From contig NC_037259.1 in the NCBI RefSeq assembly GCF_000002425.4, forward strand, positions 2,087,218 through 2,151,217: DNA of 64,000 bases. The letters run 5' to 3'. Both the position numbers and the translations under genes were made by a program. This DNA comes from Physcomitrium patens (Eukaryota; Streptophyta; Bryopsida; Funariales; Funariaceae). Below are positions 49,401-61,899 of this stretch, in pieces; the first letter of the stretch is position 1, and each line of letters opens with the position of its first letter. The notes under the pieces were generated by a model, which was not told the origin of the DNA, ran no database searches, and saw only the letters and a list, made by a program, of their open reading frames with translations.

Positions 49401-52011
49401 ACCGTTTAGGCTTGGCCGAGTCATTGAGAGGCGGCAGCGCTCCCAACCGCTCGGGAGCATTCAGTTTCGACCGCGCTAATGCCCTAGCCGAAGAGCAGGA
49501 AGCAGCCAACCAGGAAGAGGAGCTTGATTTTGCATGCACAATTTTGGTTCTAGGAAAGACTGGGGTTGGAAAGAGTTCGACTATCAATTCAATATTTGAC
49601 GAGCGCAAGTCTGTGACAAGTGCCTTTAAACCATCCACCAACAAAGTACAGGAGGTCATCGGCACGGTACACGGCATTAAGGTATTGGTCTGGACAGGAT
49701 TGACATTCAGTGTAATATCCCTATAAATTTTTGAATTTGGATGATGTTATGGACGTTGGGTTAATGCAGAAGCGTAATCTCGACCACTTCTTCTTCTACT
49801 TCTTTTCCTGTATATATATAATAATAATAATATATTAATTTATTAATTTTATACTGGAAAGGGATACTCATGTGTTACTTTTCGATGTTCTTTTGCAGGT
49901 AAGGGTGATAGACACACCCGGACTGCTCCCTTCTGTGGCAGATCAACAGCACAACGAGCGTATCATGGGGCAAGTCAAGAAGTACATCAAGAAGGCGTCT
50001 CCAGACATAGTTTTGTACTTTGATCGTTTGGATATGCAGAGCCGTGACTTCGGAGATCTGCCTTTGCTGCGGACCATCACTGACCTATTTGGAGCCGCGG
50101 TTTGGTTTAATGCCATTGTGGTGTTGACCCACGCCTCATCCGCCCCTCCAGATGGGCCCAATGGAGTTCCTCTGAGTTACGAGATGTTTGTAGCACAGAG
50201 GTCTCACGTAGTGCAGCAGACAATTCGACAAGCAGCTGGAGACATGAGACTGATGAACCCCGTGTCTCTAGTAGAAAATCATCCTGCTTGCAGAACCAAC
50301 CGCACTGGTCAGAGGGTTCTGCCTAATGGACAGATTTGGAAGCCACAATTGCTGTTGCTGTGCTTCGCCTCGAAGATATTGGCAGAAGCAAACTCATTGT
50401 TAAAGCTCCAGGAGACAACAGCTCCGGGTAGACCGTTTGGGCAGCGGTCCCGGGTGCCACCTCTGCCATTTTTGCTTTCCTCTTTGCTTCAATCTCGAGC
50501 ACAGTTGAAGTTGCCAGACGAACAAGCTGGAGAATCAGACGAGTCCGATGACGATGAGGAAGAAGAGGACTCGGATGCTGATGATTATGATGAACTCCCT
50601 CCTTTCAGGTGCATTTTGGTTTATCGTCGTTTGCAAGAATATAAACATGCGTCTAAATTTTCATGGTTATTCAGCTCTTTGATGTATCTACTTTTTTATC
50701 TTCATTTCTTGAACTAGTTCTCGTTGGCCTGATGCCCGTCCTCAACTATCCTTTATTTTCCGATTGTTAGTCTAATGGTTCCCAACCTCCCAAAATTTCT
50801 AGCTTAAATGGTATTTCATTCCTGTACTTATGACGCATTTCAATATTGCAGGCCACTCTCCAAGGAAGAGTTGGAGGATCTTACCAAAGAGCAAAGGGAA
50901 GATTACATGGAGGAGTTGGCTGACCGAGAAAGGATGTTCCAAAAGAAGCAGTATAGGGAGGAAATTCGCAGAAGGAAGGAAGCCAAAAAACGTCAGGCAC
51001 AGATGTCTAAGGAAGAGCTGGCTGAGGCTGAGGAAGCAGAAGATGAGGCAGGGAATGCCGCTGCAGTGCCTGTTCCGATGCCAGACATGGCGTTGCCTCC
51101 TTCATTTGACTCTGACAATCCCACACATAGGTAACTTCACAGCACCGCACATGGCTCAAGCTGATCATTTTCAATCGGAAAGTTGGAAAACGATCCCCTG
51201 ACTCAAACTTGATATCGTTTTGATCCCTTTGGAGTTACCCGTGTGCAGGTATCGTTACCTGGAGACTGCGAACCAGTGGCTAGTACGTCCGGTATTGGAG
51301 ACCCATGGGTGGGACCACGATGCTGGGTACGACGGTTTCAACGTGGAGAAAATGTTCGTGGTGAAGGAGAAGATTCCTGCTTCCGTGTCGGGCCAGGTGA
51401 CGAAAGACAAGAAAGAAGCCCAGGTGAACTTCGAAGCAGCGGCTTCGTTGAGGCACGGAGAGGGGAAGGTGACTCTGACTGGGTTCGACGTTCAGACGAT
51501 CGGAAAGGACTTGGCGTACACGGTGCGGGCAGAGACGCGGTTCAACAATTTCAAGAGGAACAAGACGACGGCGGGGGTGACTGCGACGTACCTGAACGAC
51601 ACGATCGCGGCGGGAGTGAAGCTGGAGGACAGGGTATTGATAGGGAAGAGGGTGAAGTTGGTGGTGAACGGAGGGGTGCTGACAGGAAAGGGCGACAAAG
51701 CATACGGTGGAAGCCTGGAGGCGACGTTGAGAGGGAAGGAGTATCCTTTGAGTCGGACGCTGTCGACGCTGGGGTTGTCAGTGATGGACTGGCACGGCGA
51801 CCTGGCGATCGGGGGGAACCTGCAGTCGCAGTTCATGGTGGGGAAGACGATGATGGTGGGAAGGGCGAACTTGAACAATAGGGGGTCGGGTCAAGTGAGC
51901 ATACGGGCGAGCAGCTCGGAGCAGCTGCAGATGGTGTTGATTGGGATTGTTCCGATATTGAGGTCTCTAATCAACTGCCGTTTCGGCTTCGGTGGTCAGT
52001 CCCAACAATAA
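46462..52011 (+). CDS. Toc159-family chloroplast preprotein import receptor (long form)
   Basis: Six exons with GT-AG introns keep one frame: 46462-46858, 46982-48676, 49089-49681, 49899-50608, 50852-51130, 51249-52011; intron phases 1,1,0,2,2; 1478 residues. An in-frame stop precedes the ATG. Residues 1 to about 700 are the acidic A domain, ending in a long Asp/Glu run. The GTPase (G) domain has P-loop GKTGVGKS (853-860), DTPG (900-903) and THA (972-974). The M domain follows after an acidic linker and a charged helix (SKEELEDLTKEQRED), ending FGFGGQSQQ. Toc159-type proteins sit in the chloroplast outer envelope, bind transit peptides and work with Toc34 and Toc75. It lies directly upstream of a shorter paralogue. 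I cannot match it to a specific named member. Confidence 0.94.
51070..51999 (+). repeat. 930-bp tract identical to 57997-58926 (copy 1)
   Basis: The end of exon 5, all 118 bases of intron 5 and exon 6 up to ten bases short of the stop codon are identical to the other TOC gene, at an offset of 6927 bases. Differences resume at once on both sides (51069 C against G; 52000 T against C). Confidence 0.95.
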
Positions 52012-54486
52012 ATTTCGTAGATAGCTACAGGATAGTTTTGGCCCCCAGTTGGCCTCCTCCTTACAGCTAGCTCTGTACATGTGTGCTTTGGATGCTCAGC
52101 AAAATCTTGTAGAAGATTCATGTTTTGGTGCGGAGTAGAATTGCTTGATGTACAGGCGCTATGATGACGACAGTTATGCCAAGTCAGTTGCTTGTATCGG
52201 CCAAGAATTCCGTTCTCTTGTCCGTCAATTGGAGAGTTTTAGTGCGAGTTTTGTTAGGGCTGTAGTTGCAGTTTGGAGACCTTATGATTTTGCCCCTCGG
52301 TCGCCAACTTTTAGTGTGGATTTTAGTTATCTGCACGTATGTGCTCTGTATTGTAGTAGACTGGAGTTGAGTAGGGCATGGGGTCGCAGAAAAGGAGGGA
52401 ATTATCTGTGGGTATGAGATCTTGTAGCGAGTCTGGGCTGTTACTGATATCTTATCACTGACACAGACCGTCAGCTGAATAGGCATTTCTGTTTGGACTG
52501 AAGATGAGCTTCGTAATGTTGTAGTCAATGCAACCTATTTGAAGATGTCCTGCATTTCGAGGTTACTCCTCTCATTGCACACATCATTGAGTTTATTTCC
52601 TTGAATTTCTTTGAGCTGTTTTTTCAGCAAAGCTCCTACTCGTGTCTCATCAGTCGGAATCCTAGCACGATCTGAATTCTCAATGAACTCTTGAATTATG
52701 TTTGTGTAAATTGTAATCAGGTCTTTGTGTCGTGGTCCCTTAGTTGACCTCTATATCAGAAGGTTGGCCAACCACTTAGAAGTCGTTGCAAAAGCTGAAC
52801 CCGCTGGCCATCTCAGTCACCGTCTGCTTGAGGCCGTTATCAATTCGGAACACAAGCGGAGTGTGGGATCAATCGTTGAGCGAGTCTGCGCGTGGATGGA
52901 TAGAATGGAGGCTGAGGAGAACCCTCCAGCTGTCTCTTGCATGATCATGTCTCTTAAGAATCCTTTTTGGATCGTGGAACATAACATTTCTTCAAAACCG
53001 CAGAACTTCGTTACAAGAAGCCAATCGGTGGAATATACACAGCGAGAAACTGTTCGTGTGCATCACGGTAAACGACCAAACCGCGATTTCCAGAGCTCAG
53101 AGCCTCTTGGCTCATCCACCCGTCACTTTGCCACTCTTTCCTTAACTGGCCAGTCTTCTGAACTTGCTTGTCCGCCTGGTTGCTTTGATTGCTCTGCTTG
53201 CTCCTTCATTCCGAAACAAGTTTGCGAGTCTCTTTGAACGGACACTGTCCATAAAACATTGCCCGACACTGAGTTATTGTCTGCGTGTGTATCCACCACT
53301 GGAAGAGCTAGAAAATGGATTGGTAACCACGTTCAGTTCTACTGTTTCATCTTTTTGGTGTATTTTGACATGTTTGCTCTATTGAGAAGCTTCTCTGAAG
53401 AATGTTACATAGTGGAGGAGGTATTTGAATTCTGGGTTTGGATTCTGATGTTTTTATCTGGAGAATGAGTCAAGTCCTGAGGGTTTCGTGTTCGCTGGGC
53501 GGTATAGAATTCGAGTGAGCGGTTTTTTTTCGGTAGTTTTTGGACTGTGAATGGCATTGTTGTGTTTACAGATTAATTTCGGTAGTGTTTTTCGCGGTTT
53601 GAGTGGTTTGGGATCGTCGAGTTAGCTTCTAGGGCGGGGTTTTGGAGGGGCAACGGGGTCTTATCCTGTGCGGGGAAGGTTGTCGTCGTGCCTTGCTTTT
53701 AGCACAGTTTCCCGTTCCAGCGGTGATTGGATTAGCATGTTTCACAGAGAATTGTATTTTATTCCGTTCTGTTCCGAGTGATGAAGCGCTTGGTTGGGTG
53801 GAGGTTATTTGTGCTTTGTCTCGCAGGAAGAGTAGGTTTAATCGTTTCAATGCTGTCATCAGGACTATTTTTAGAGTTCTGATGAAGGAATTTTGTAACG
53901 CAGAGCATGAGCAGGTGAGAAGAATCACTTTCTGGGAGGACGTTGGTGCTGTTGCCTTGAGACGCTGGTGAATTGAAACACTTCAGTATAATTAGGGGAA
54001 CGTTTCGAGCAGGCATGGCGAACATCCCTTCGCTTACCTCCAGGAAAAATACGAACATCTTCAAGAGCAAGGAGGCGGTGAGAATTCTAAACTCGAGATC
54101 AACATTCTGGTTGCCTGTGGACAGACGTAGTTATCTGTGACGGTGGAAGAGGGGATTATGAATGTCATCGTTTCTGGGTTTTTGTCAAGGTCAAATCGTC
54201 AGATATGAAGTTATAATCGTTCCTGAGACTTCAATCGCCGAGTCTGTTGACATTTCTAGGTTTATGTGAGGGTTACAATCGCCAGGGATGGTACGGTTTT
54301 AAAACAAAATTTGGTTTTAGCTACAGAATTTATTGTTGCTCAGTATTGGCATAGGTTTTTAATTTTCCAGTTTTTCCACGAATTTTTTACGATTTTCTTG
54401 ATTTTTGCCGATGTGCGTTCATGACAGGAAATTGATTGCTGTGAATGAGACATTGAGGAAGAGTAGTTCAGAAAACATTGGCAGTT
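52012..54486. other. Intergenic DNA between the two TOC genes
   Basis: The first several hundred bases are likely 3' untranslated sequence of the first gene. A frame at 52725-53237 (170 codons, beginning with TTG) resembles nothing I know and is not called a gene. The G/T-rich part from about 53460 is probably promoter and leader of the second gene, with an acceptor-like CATGACAG at 54420-54427. Confidence 0.45.
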
Positions 54487-57400
54487 ATGGACGCCCTTCG
54501 CAAGCTGGGTAGTTTGGGCAGGAGACGGGATGAGGTAGATACGGCGAGCAGCCCTCTGAAGAACGAAGCTTCAGCAGCAGAAATTCCCAGGGATCCTGTG
54601 CAAATTAGCGGCAAAGATGAGGCATCACCTTCGGGCCTTACACCCATCAGGGTGCGGGTACCAGAGGATGTGAGATCGGAAAGTGAAGTCAAACGAGACG
54701 GCGATGAAGAAAGCGTTGGCAGTGGAGAGAGTTTCGACAGTGCCTTGGAGAGGATGGAAGCTTCTTCTATCACAAGTTTTGAGCCTCCTAGTCCGATGGA
54801 GTCTATCGATGGGCGGTTCCAGTTTGAAGATGGGGTAAGGGAGGATTTAGCAGAAAGTGGACTAGACGGAAATTTTTCTTATGACGACGACGACGACGAT
54901 GAAGAAGAAGAAGAAGACGGGAGTGAGGAAGGGGAGTCCACTAGTAGCAGTATCATCAACTCGGAGTATTCGTCTAGCGCCAGCAATACGGAGGATGAAA
55001 TGGATATCTCGGGGTATGGAGCTTCCTCAGCGCGAACCATGCTTGTGTCCAATGATGCAAGTAAATCTGATGAGGAAGCAATTGATGGTAAACTTTATAA
55101 ATCTTTTACATGTGTTTTGATGTTAAATTTCTTTGTTGTATGAATCGTGTCTGTATGAATCTAAAACGGGGTCGAATATAAAGGGTCGCTTGCTTGGCAT
55201 TTGTAACCCTGGCAATAACTTGGACCAATTAGAGTCACAAACTGAAAGGCTTCGGTGTGATCGGCTTGTGGGAGTTCGACTTGCTCTAGATGGTTAGCAG
55301 AAGAAGAGGCCGGTGTTGAAGAGAGGTTTGAGGAGGCATATGACGGAGGAATGAACTCAGCCTGAGAAGAGCTAGAAACTGTCCCCATTGGAAGAAGAAC
55401 TACTAGAGAGTCCAGAGAGGAGTCAAAGGCTAGGGTTTCGTGGAGGGATTTAACGAGGGATGACGAAGTATTTTTTGTTGAAACCCCTTGACAGAACCGA
55501 AGTACAAGTTAAGGAACGTCGTAACTGGAGAGGAGAATATGAGTGGTGGTCTTTCAGTTGAGAACGAAGCAAGAGGGGTTGCTCTTTCGTCTTGGAAGTC
55601 GGAATTGGAAGACTTCTACGAAGCTTCACTGGAGGATAACGATGTTCAAGAGGAATTGGCAGAGAAGATAATTAAGGTAGCCAGTGAACAGAATGACGAA
55701 GAAGATGAAGAAGTACATTTTCCTGTCATCGCGAACGAATTGCCCGGGAGGATTACACGGAATCGGACAATGATCGATAGCCCAGCTCATCTTTACAGTG
55801 CCGTGAAAGCAGTTGATTCAACACTTCCTGCGTTGAAGTCAGAGAGTACGAAATCAATTACACAGGGTTTTGTTGAGGCTGAGGAAGCTGAATCGGACGT
55901 TTTCACAGAGGGTGAAGATGGATATGATGACGAAGATGAAGATGGCGATATACAAATGGATGTTTCGCAGGCTACTGAAAAATCTGGTAGGTTCTGGTCG
56001 CGACCTATACAGCTGTCTTCATGTAATGCAGATTTTTATGTTTTTCAAGTGTTTTGACATATTCCAAGATGTAGTCTGGAGAAAAACAATCCCATTTTCA
56101 ATTGCAGAAGCCTTGAATGAAAGTCTAGAAGAAAAGTAATGCAACTGTTTATCAATTCTTTGCCATTTCATTAGACATATAATGTGGCTGAGGTATGCCT
56201 CTTCGCTGTAGGAACTCCGGATGAGAGCGAAAGCAATCCATCAATGGGTGCAGGTGGACCTCGTTTGCCGTCTTTACCCCAACGATCATCTGCTAGAAGA
56301 TCTGCTGCCACAACAGCAACGGGTGTGCCACGTCCTAATACTGCCTCGTCAACCCAATCAGCAGCCACCAGTGACGCGAGCATAAGCAGTGAATCTAGCG
56401 AAGCGAATGAAATCCGTGAGAAACTCCAGAATATCAGAATAAAGTTCTTGAGACTGGCTCGCCGCTTGAATCAATCTCCGCAGAACGTGGTTGTAGCACA
56501 GGTGTTGTATCGTCTAGGCTTGGCAGAATCCTTGCGAGGCGGTAGTTCTCTCAACCGCACTAGAGCATTCAGTTTCGACCACGCCAACGCTCTCGCAGAG
56601 GAGCAGGAAGCTGCTAAGTATGAGGACCTTGACTTCGCATGCACGATTTTGGTTCTTGGAAAGACTGGGGTTGGAAAGAGTGCGACTATCAACTCTATTT
56701 TTGATGAGTGCAAGACTGTGACTAGTGCCTACTATCCGTCTACCACTAAAGTCCATGAAGTTAGTGGAACTGTGCTCGGCGTCAAGGTATGAACTTAGTT
56801 TGTTACTGTTCCGTTTGTCGATTCATTTCAGATGGCAAATTAGTTGTTTAGTTGTTATGATCCAACCTGGAGGAAAATTTACGCTGAATTACTTTATTGG
56901 GCTCAGGTGAGGTTTATAGACACACCTGGGCTTCTCCCTTCTACGGCTGACCAACGGCACAATAAGAACATTATGAGACAAGTGAAAAAGTACATCAAAA
57001 AAGTTTCTCCAGACATAGTTTTGTACTTCGATCGTATGGACATGCAAACTCGAGACTCTGGAGACGTGCCTTTGCTGCGGACCATCACCGACGTGTTTGG
57101 AGCCGCTGTGTGGTTCAATGCTACAGTGGTGTTGACCCACGCGTCTAAGGCCCCTCCAGATGGATCAAATGGGACTCCCATGAGTTATGACTATTTTGTA
57201 GCACAACGGTCACATTTTGTGCAACAGACAATTCGTCAAGCAGCTGGAGACGCAAGGCTTCAGAATCCGGTGTCGTTGGTGGAGAACCACCCTGCTTGCA
57301 GAATCAACCGAAGTGGGCAGAGAGTCTTACCCAATGGACAGCCATGGAAGCAACAATTGTTGTTGCTATGTTTTGCCTCAAAGATATTGGCAGAAGCGAA

Positions 57401-58938
57401 CACGTTGTTGAAGCTTCAGGAAGCATCAACTCCTGGAAAGCCATTTGGACAGCGGTCTCGGGTGCCACCTTTGCCATATTTGCTTTCGTCTTTGCTTCAA
57501 TCTCGAGCTCAGTTGAAGATGCCAGATGAGCAACATGGGGAGTCCGAAGACTCTGATGACGACTCTGATGAGGAGGATGAGGAGGAAGGCGATGAATATG
57601 ATGATCTTCCACCATTTAGGTACAACTCACTTTTAGTGGGCAATCATCTAGTGTCAACCTTCATCTTTTTTTATTTAATTTACTATTTCTTAACCAAAAT
57701 TGTGTGTGTGTGTGTGTGGAGGTTTTATCAGTTCAAAAAGTTGATTCCTTACTTATGAGTTGTGTCCTGTTTTAGGCCGCTTTCGAAGCAAGAGCTGGAG
57801 GACCTTAGTAAGGAGCAGAGGCAGGAATATGCAGAAGAACTTGCTGATCGTGAAAGGTTATTTCAAAAGAAGCAATATAGAGAGCAAATCCGAAGAAGAA
57901 GAGAACGAAAAAAGCAAGCGTCTGTGATGAGCAAGGAAGAGCCATCCATACCTGGTGATGGAGCAGAAGATGAGTCAGGGCAACCTGCTACTGTGGCTGT
58001 TCCGATGCCAGACATGGCGTTGCCTCCTTCATTTGACTCTGACAATCCCACACATAGGTAACTTCACAGCACCGCACATGGCTCAAGCTGATCATTTTCA
58101 ATCGGAAAGTTGGAAAACGATCCCCTGACTCAAACTTGATATCGTTTTGATCCCTTTGGAGTTACCCGTGTGCAGGTATCGTTACCTGGAGACTGCGAAC
58201 CAGTGGCTAGTACGTCCGGTATTGGAGACCCATGGGTGGGACCACGATGCTGGGTACGACGGTTTCAACGTGGAGAAAATGTTCGTGGTGAAGGAGAAGA
58301 TTCCTGCTTCCGTGTCGGGCCAGGTGACGAAAGACAAGAAAGAAGCCCAGGTGAACTTCGAAGCAGCGGCTTCGTTGAGGCACGGAGAGGGGAAGGTGAC
58401 TCTGACTGGGTTCGACGTTCAGACGATCGGAAAGGACTTGGCGTACACGGTGCGGGCAGAGACGCGGTTCAACAATTTCAAGAGGAACAAGACGACGGCG
58501 GGGGTGACTGCGACGTACCTGAACGACACGATCGCGGCGGGAGTGAAGCTGGAGGACAGGGTATTGATAGGGAAGAGGGTGAAGTTGGTGGTGAACGGAG
58601 GGGTGCTGACAGGAAAGGGCGACAAAGCATACGGTGGAAGCCTGGAGGCGACGTTGAGAGGGAAGGAGTATCCTTTGAGTCGGACGCTGTCGACGCTGGG
58701 GTTGTCAGTGATGGACTGGCACGGCGACCTGGCGATCGGGGGGAACCTGCAGTCGCAGTTCATGGTGGGGAAGACGATGATGGTGGGAAGGGCGAACTTG
58801 AACAATAGGGGGTCGGGTCAAGTGAGCATACGGGCGAGCAGCTCGGAGCAGCTGCAGATGGTGTTGATTGGGATTGTTCCGATATTGAGGTCTCTAATCA
58901 ACTGCCGTTTCGGCTTCGGTGGTCAGCCCCAACAGTAG
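54487..58938 (+). CDS. Toc159-family chloroplast preprotein import receptor (short form)
   Basis: Six exons: 54487-55087, 55495-55986, 56212-56786, 56907-57619, 57776-58057, 58176-58938; same intron phases (1,1,0,2,2) as the upstream paralogue; 1141 residues, about 125 kDa. The acidic A domain covers residues 1 to about 365, roughly half the length of its neighbour's. The G domain has P-loop GKTGVGKS (514-521), DTPG (561-564) and a VLTHAS segment (G4 region). The M domain ends FGFGGQPQQ. The role is the same as for the paralogue: GTP-regulated preprotein receptor at the chloroplast outer envelope. Moss Toc receptors of about 125 kDa are known to me from the literature, which fits, but I cannot prove orthology. 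The start is the first ATG in the frame. Intron 1 is longer (407 against 123 bases). Confidence 0.94.
55161..55388 (-). other. Antisense 75-codon frame in intron 1 of the short TOC gene
   Basis: A minus-strand frame starting with ATG at 55388 and rich in Ser and Pro, within an intron that is 284 bases longer than its counterpart. It could be an inserted gene fragment or chance. No family recognised. Confidence 0.25.
57997..58926 (+). repeat. 930-bp tract identical to 51070-51999 (copy 2)
   Basis: The second copy of the identical exon 5 end, intron 5 and exon 6 block. Flanking exon 4 and intron 4 of the two genes differ strongly. Confidence 0.95.
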
Positions 58939-60857
58939 TTTCATAGTATAGCATCGATATTGTGTAGTCAATCCTTATCTTTAGTCTGAGCTGAGCGTGA
59001 GAGACTTGAAGTGGCAGCATTCTACATATCGTTTTTGACAGAGAGCGCTTAGAAATGGCGGATTTTCGCTGCCTTCACGCACGCAACTTGAGAGACCTAA
59101 AGATGGTCGCAGGAATTAGTTCTAGTCACTTGGTTCCTTAGTTTGACTAGCAATGAGCCTGAATTGGGACATGCAGGTAATCATCCACTGTCGTAGGGAG
59201 TTCATCACCAGTGTGTTTGTGGGCTTTTTTTCGCTCTTCTTTTTGTAATTTACTGGGCTGAATCTGGAGATATATGTGTGTTGGTAGAAGCTAGTCTTTT
59301 GTTCCAACACAGTGGGTCGCCACGGGTTTCATCTCACTGGAGTTCTACTAGAGAAAATGTTCCCTTTGATCTGGTATGATGATCTTTGTAATCATTGTGA
59401 TGGCCAGTTGCCCATTCCGAGCCTGCGAATTCAATGCAGTGCAGTACCTGCATTGAATTTGTCTTTCAGATTTGAAAACTCAGATCATTCCCACGGAGCT
59501 GTGACCAATGGAGGTGATTGCAGGGAGATGGTAGCTGTGTGATTATTTAACACTTTGCTTTGCGAAGTGGAACATTGGTCGAGAATGAGTCCAGTAGGAA
59601 GAGTGGCTTGAACGTGAACTTTGTATTGCATGAACTTTTGATATCTTTTATTGCATGCCATTATTGTGTAAAGATTTTGACAGAAGGATTCAGGGAAGAG
59701 ATTTTCCAACACGAATGTATTTCTTATCCCCAGAAACGAAGTTTGCCTATTTGCTGGCATTGGAACTGTCAGCGAGATCCTCTTTTGCTCCCCCCAAAGT
59801 CACCTTCAAAATCTCAAGTGCGATAGGAGAAATGTGATGTTTTGAACTTACGTGAAAACTGTGCCTCCAAATCAAACAACATGACAGTCATTTAAGGACT
59901 ATTTGATCTCCAAAAGCAACAAGCTGTCTACTTGAGATGTTGATCATCTAACATGTACTTTTTTTACATTAAATCTAAAAATAAAAAATGGGTTCTCATT
60001 CAGAAGAAAAAAGAAAAATGATGCTTACCACATAATTAATTTTAAAAATTATTTTGCAATGTCTAATTTTATATCAATTTGCACCTGGAACTTTGTGTAA
60101 CTTTTTATGAGCAGATATGATTTTATGTTCTACTTTAGAATTTAATTGTTCTGCAAACAATGGTTTGATAGATGCTGTGAAATGTATATAATTTTTGTGA
60201 ATATGAATCTTTTTACTTTTATTTTTTTTTATAAACTAATACAAAAAATAAATTATATATTAGAATCTATTGTTGTTTAATTTAAAACAATAAAGCAAAG
60301 AAATATTATTACATAATTGCTTATGGCAATAAAGATATGGTTAAAGTAGTAATTGTGGCTACCCATACAAATGTTTTGCTTGAAGATGTTTGGTGCCATT
60401 GAACTTTATTGGATTGCTTTGGCATGCTTTGTAAGTTTTGTGGCACACTTGAAACAACATTTCTAACAATTGCAACAATAGAAACAATTTTTTTGTTAAT
60501 ATGATTTGCTTAGACTAATTTTTGTAGTATTTTAATAAATCTCTTCTTAAGAGTATCTTACAATGCAAGGAATATGATAATATTTTAGCTACAATTAATG
60601 AAAATGGTCTAAAAGCTTCAAGTGCTTGAAAATATTATTTTAATTTAGATCTTGTATTATTTTTTTTCAATAAAAATACATAGAAGTAATATTATATCTT
60701 ATATTTGGTATTTTTTATAAAAATTAAATTTACATAAAATTTAATATATCATATATTTAACAATTATACATAATATTGTTTTTTCATATATACCCCTCAA
60801 ATATCCTAAAATATCAAGAATACCCCTACATTCTTGATATGTCAGGATATTTGAGTA

Positions 60858-60888
<31 letters not shown>

Positions 60889-61899
60889 TTTTTCTCTTAA
60901 TAAATTGAATATTTTGATAATCAGTCAAAATCGTGTAAACATAAATTTGAAACACATGTTTTTAATAACTTATACAAAAAATAAGCTAAAGCTACATCTA
61001 TCAAAGCTGATTTAATATTGATGATATTTAAAAATTATGAATTTTGTTACTTATGTGGAAAATGGATACGAAGTATGGGTTTTCAATGATATTTCAATGT
61101 GTTCCAATAATGGATTAAAGTATGGATTAAAGTATGGATTAAAGTATAGAATATGATAAATGTTTTGCAAATGTAAGATTTTTTTGGCTCATGTGCTTCG
61201 CAATCAACAATTGTGAAACCTCTATGGATTGTTTTAAGTGCATTCTACCCAATCTACATGATGACCTCTACATTGTTTTTTAGAATGTTGGCCTCTACAT
61301 TTTTTTTGAAATAATAAAACAAGTTTTTCAATTATAGAATGCAAGTGCATGAAGAAACCTGTTATATTCATCAAAAAATATGCCTTGAAGAGAGGCAATA
61401 ATTAGGACAATGAGTCTCCTTGTGTAGTGGTGCATTATACTTTAACACTTTGTGTCCCCTCCAATAACTTTGTGGTTGCAGTCTTTTGCATAAGCATCTT
61501 GTTGGAACATGAAAACAAAAATAGATTGTAAATGCACCAAGATCCTTGAATGCGATTGCTTTTTAAAAAAAGAATGCATGAGAAGAAGAAGAAAAATAAA
61601 GATATATATATATATATATATATATATAATAAAGATATATATATATATATATATATATTTCAGTTTTTTTTCCCTTTCAAATACTTGCTTGCAACTTCTA
61701 CTATATTAATTCTAAAACCTATACCTTGCATGCATGACTTAAATTCAATCGCAAGTCAAACTCAACAACTCATAAAAGATGCAAAATTTCTTACTATAAA
61801 AATGGTGGGTATCATTCAAATGATTAGTTGAAACATGTGAAGAATGTGATGCAGCATAGAAATAGAGAAAAAAACATTCCTTCCATTCTGACTGCAAAT
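58939..61899. other. 3' flank of TOC gene, then AT-rich spacer
   Basis: Up to about 59830 the composition is gene-like and probably includes the 3' untranslated region. Beyond that it is AT-rich with (AT)n tracts at about 60860-60885 and 61601-61659 and a 12-base tandem triplication at 61111-61146. No gene recognised. Confidence 0.5.
60796..60855. repeat. Near-perfect hairpin, 26-bp arms
   Basis: 60796-60821 pairs with 60830-60855 at 24 of 26 positions around an 8-base loop (ACCCCTAC), followed by an (AT)n run. Confidence 0.85.

Noticed and set aside
51243-51881. Arg/Gly/Asp-rich 212-codon plus frame, repeated at 58170-58808
   Set aside because: Out-of-frame shadow of the GC-rich M-domain exon; the exon frame matches Toc159.
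52725-53237. 170-codon plus frame between the TOC genes
   Set aside because: It begins with TTG, resembles no known family, and could be an untranslated or promoter region; not enough to call a gene.
51070-58926. Identical Toc tract explained by assembly error
   Set aside because: Flanking sequences on both sides differ and belong to distinct genes, and the copies differ right at their edges, so a collapse or duplication of reads is less likely; it cannot be excluded without reads.
4938-61659. Many (AT)n runs as possible regulatory or array elements
   Set aside because: Simple microsatellites scattered in AT-rich DNA; no unit structure of an array, and CRISPR is not relevant to a plant genome.
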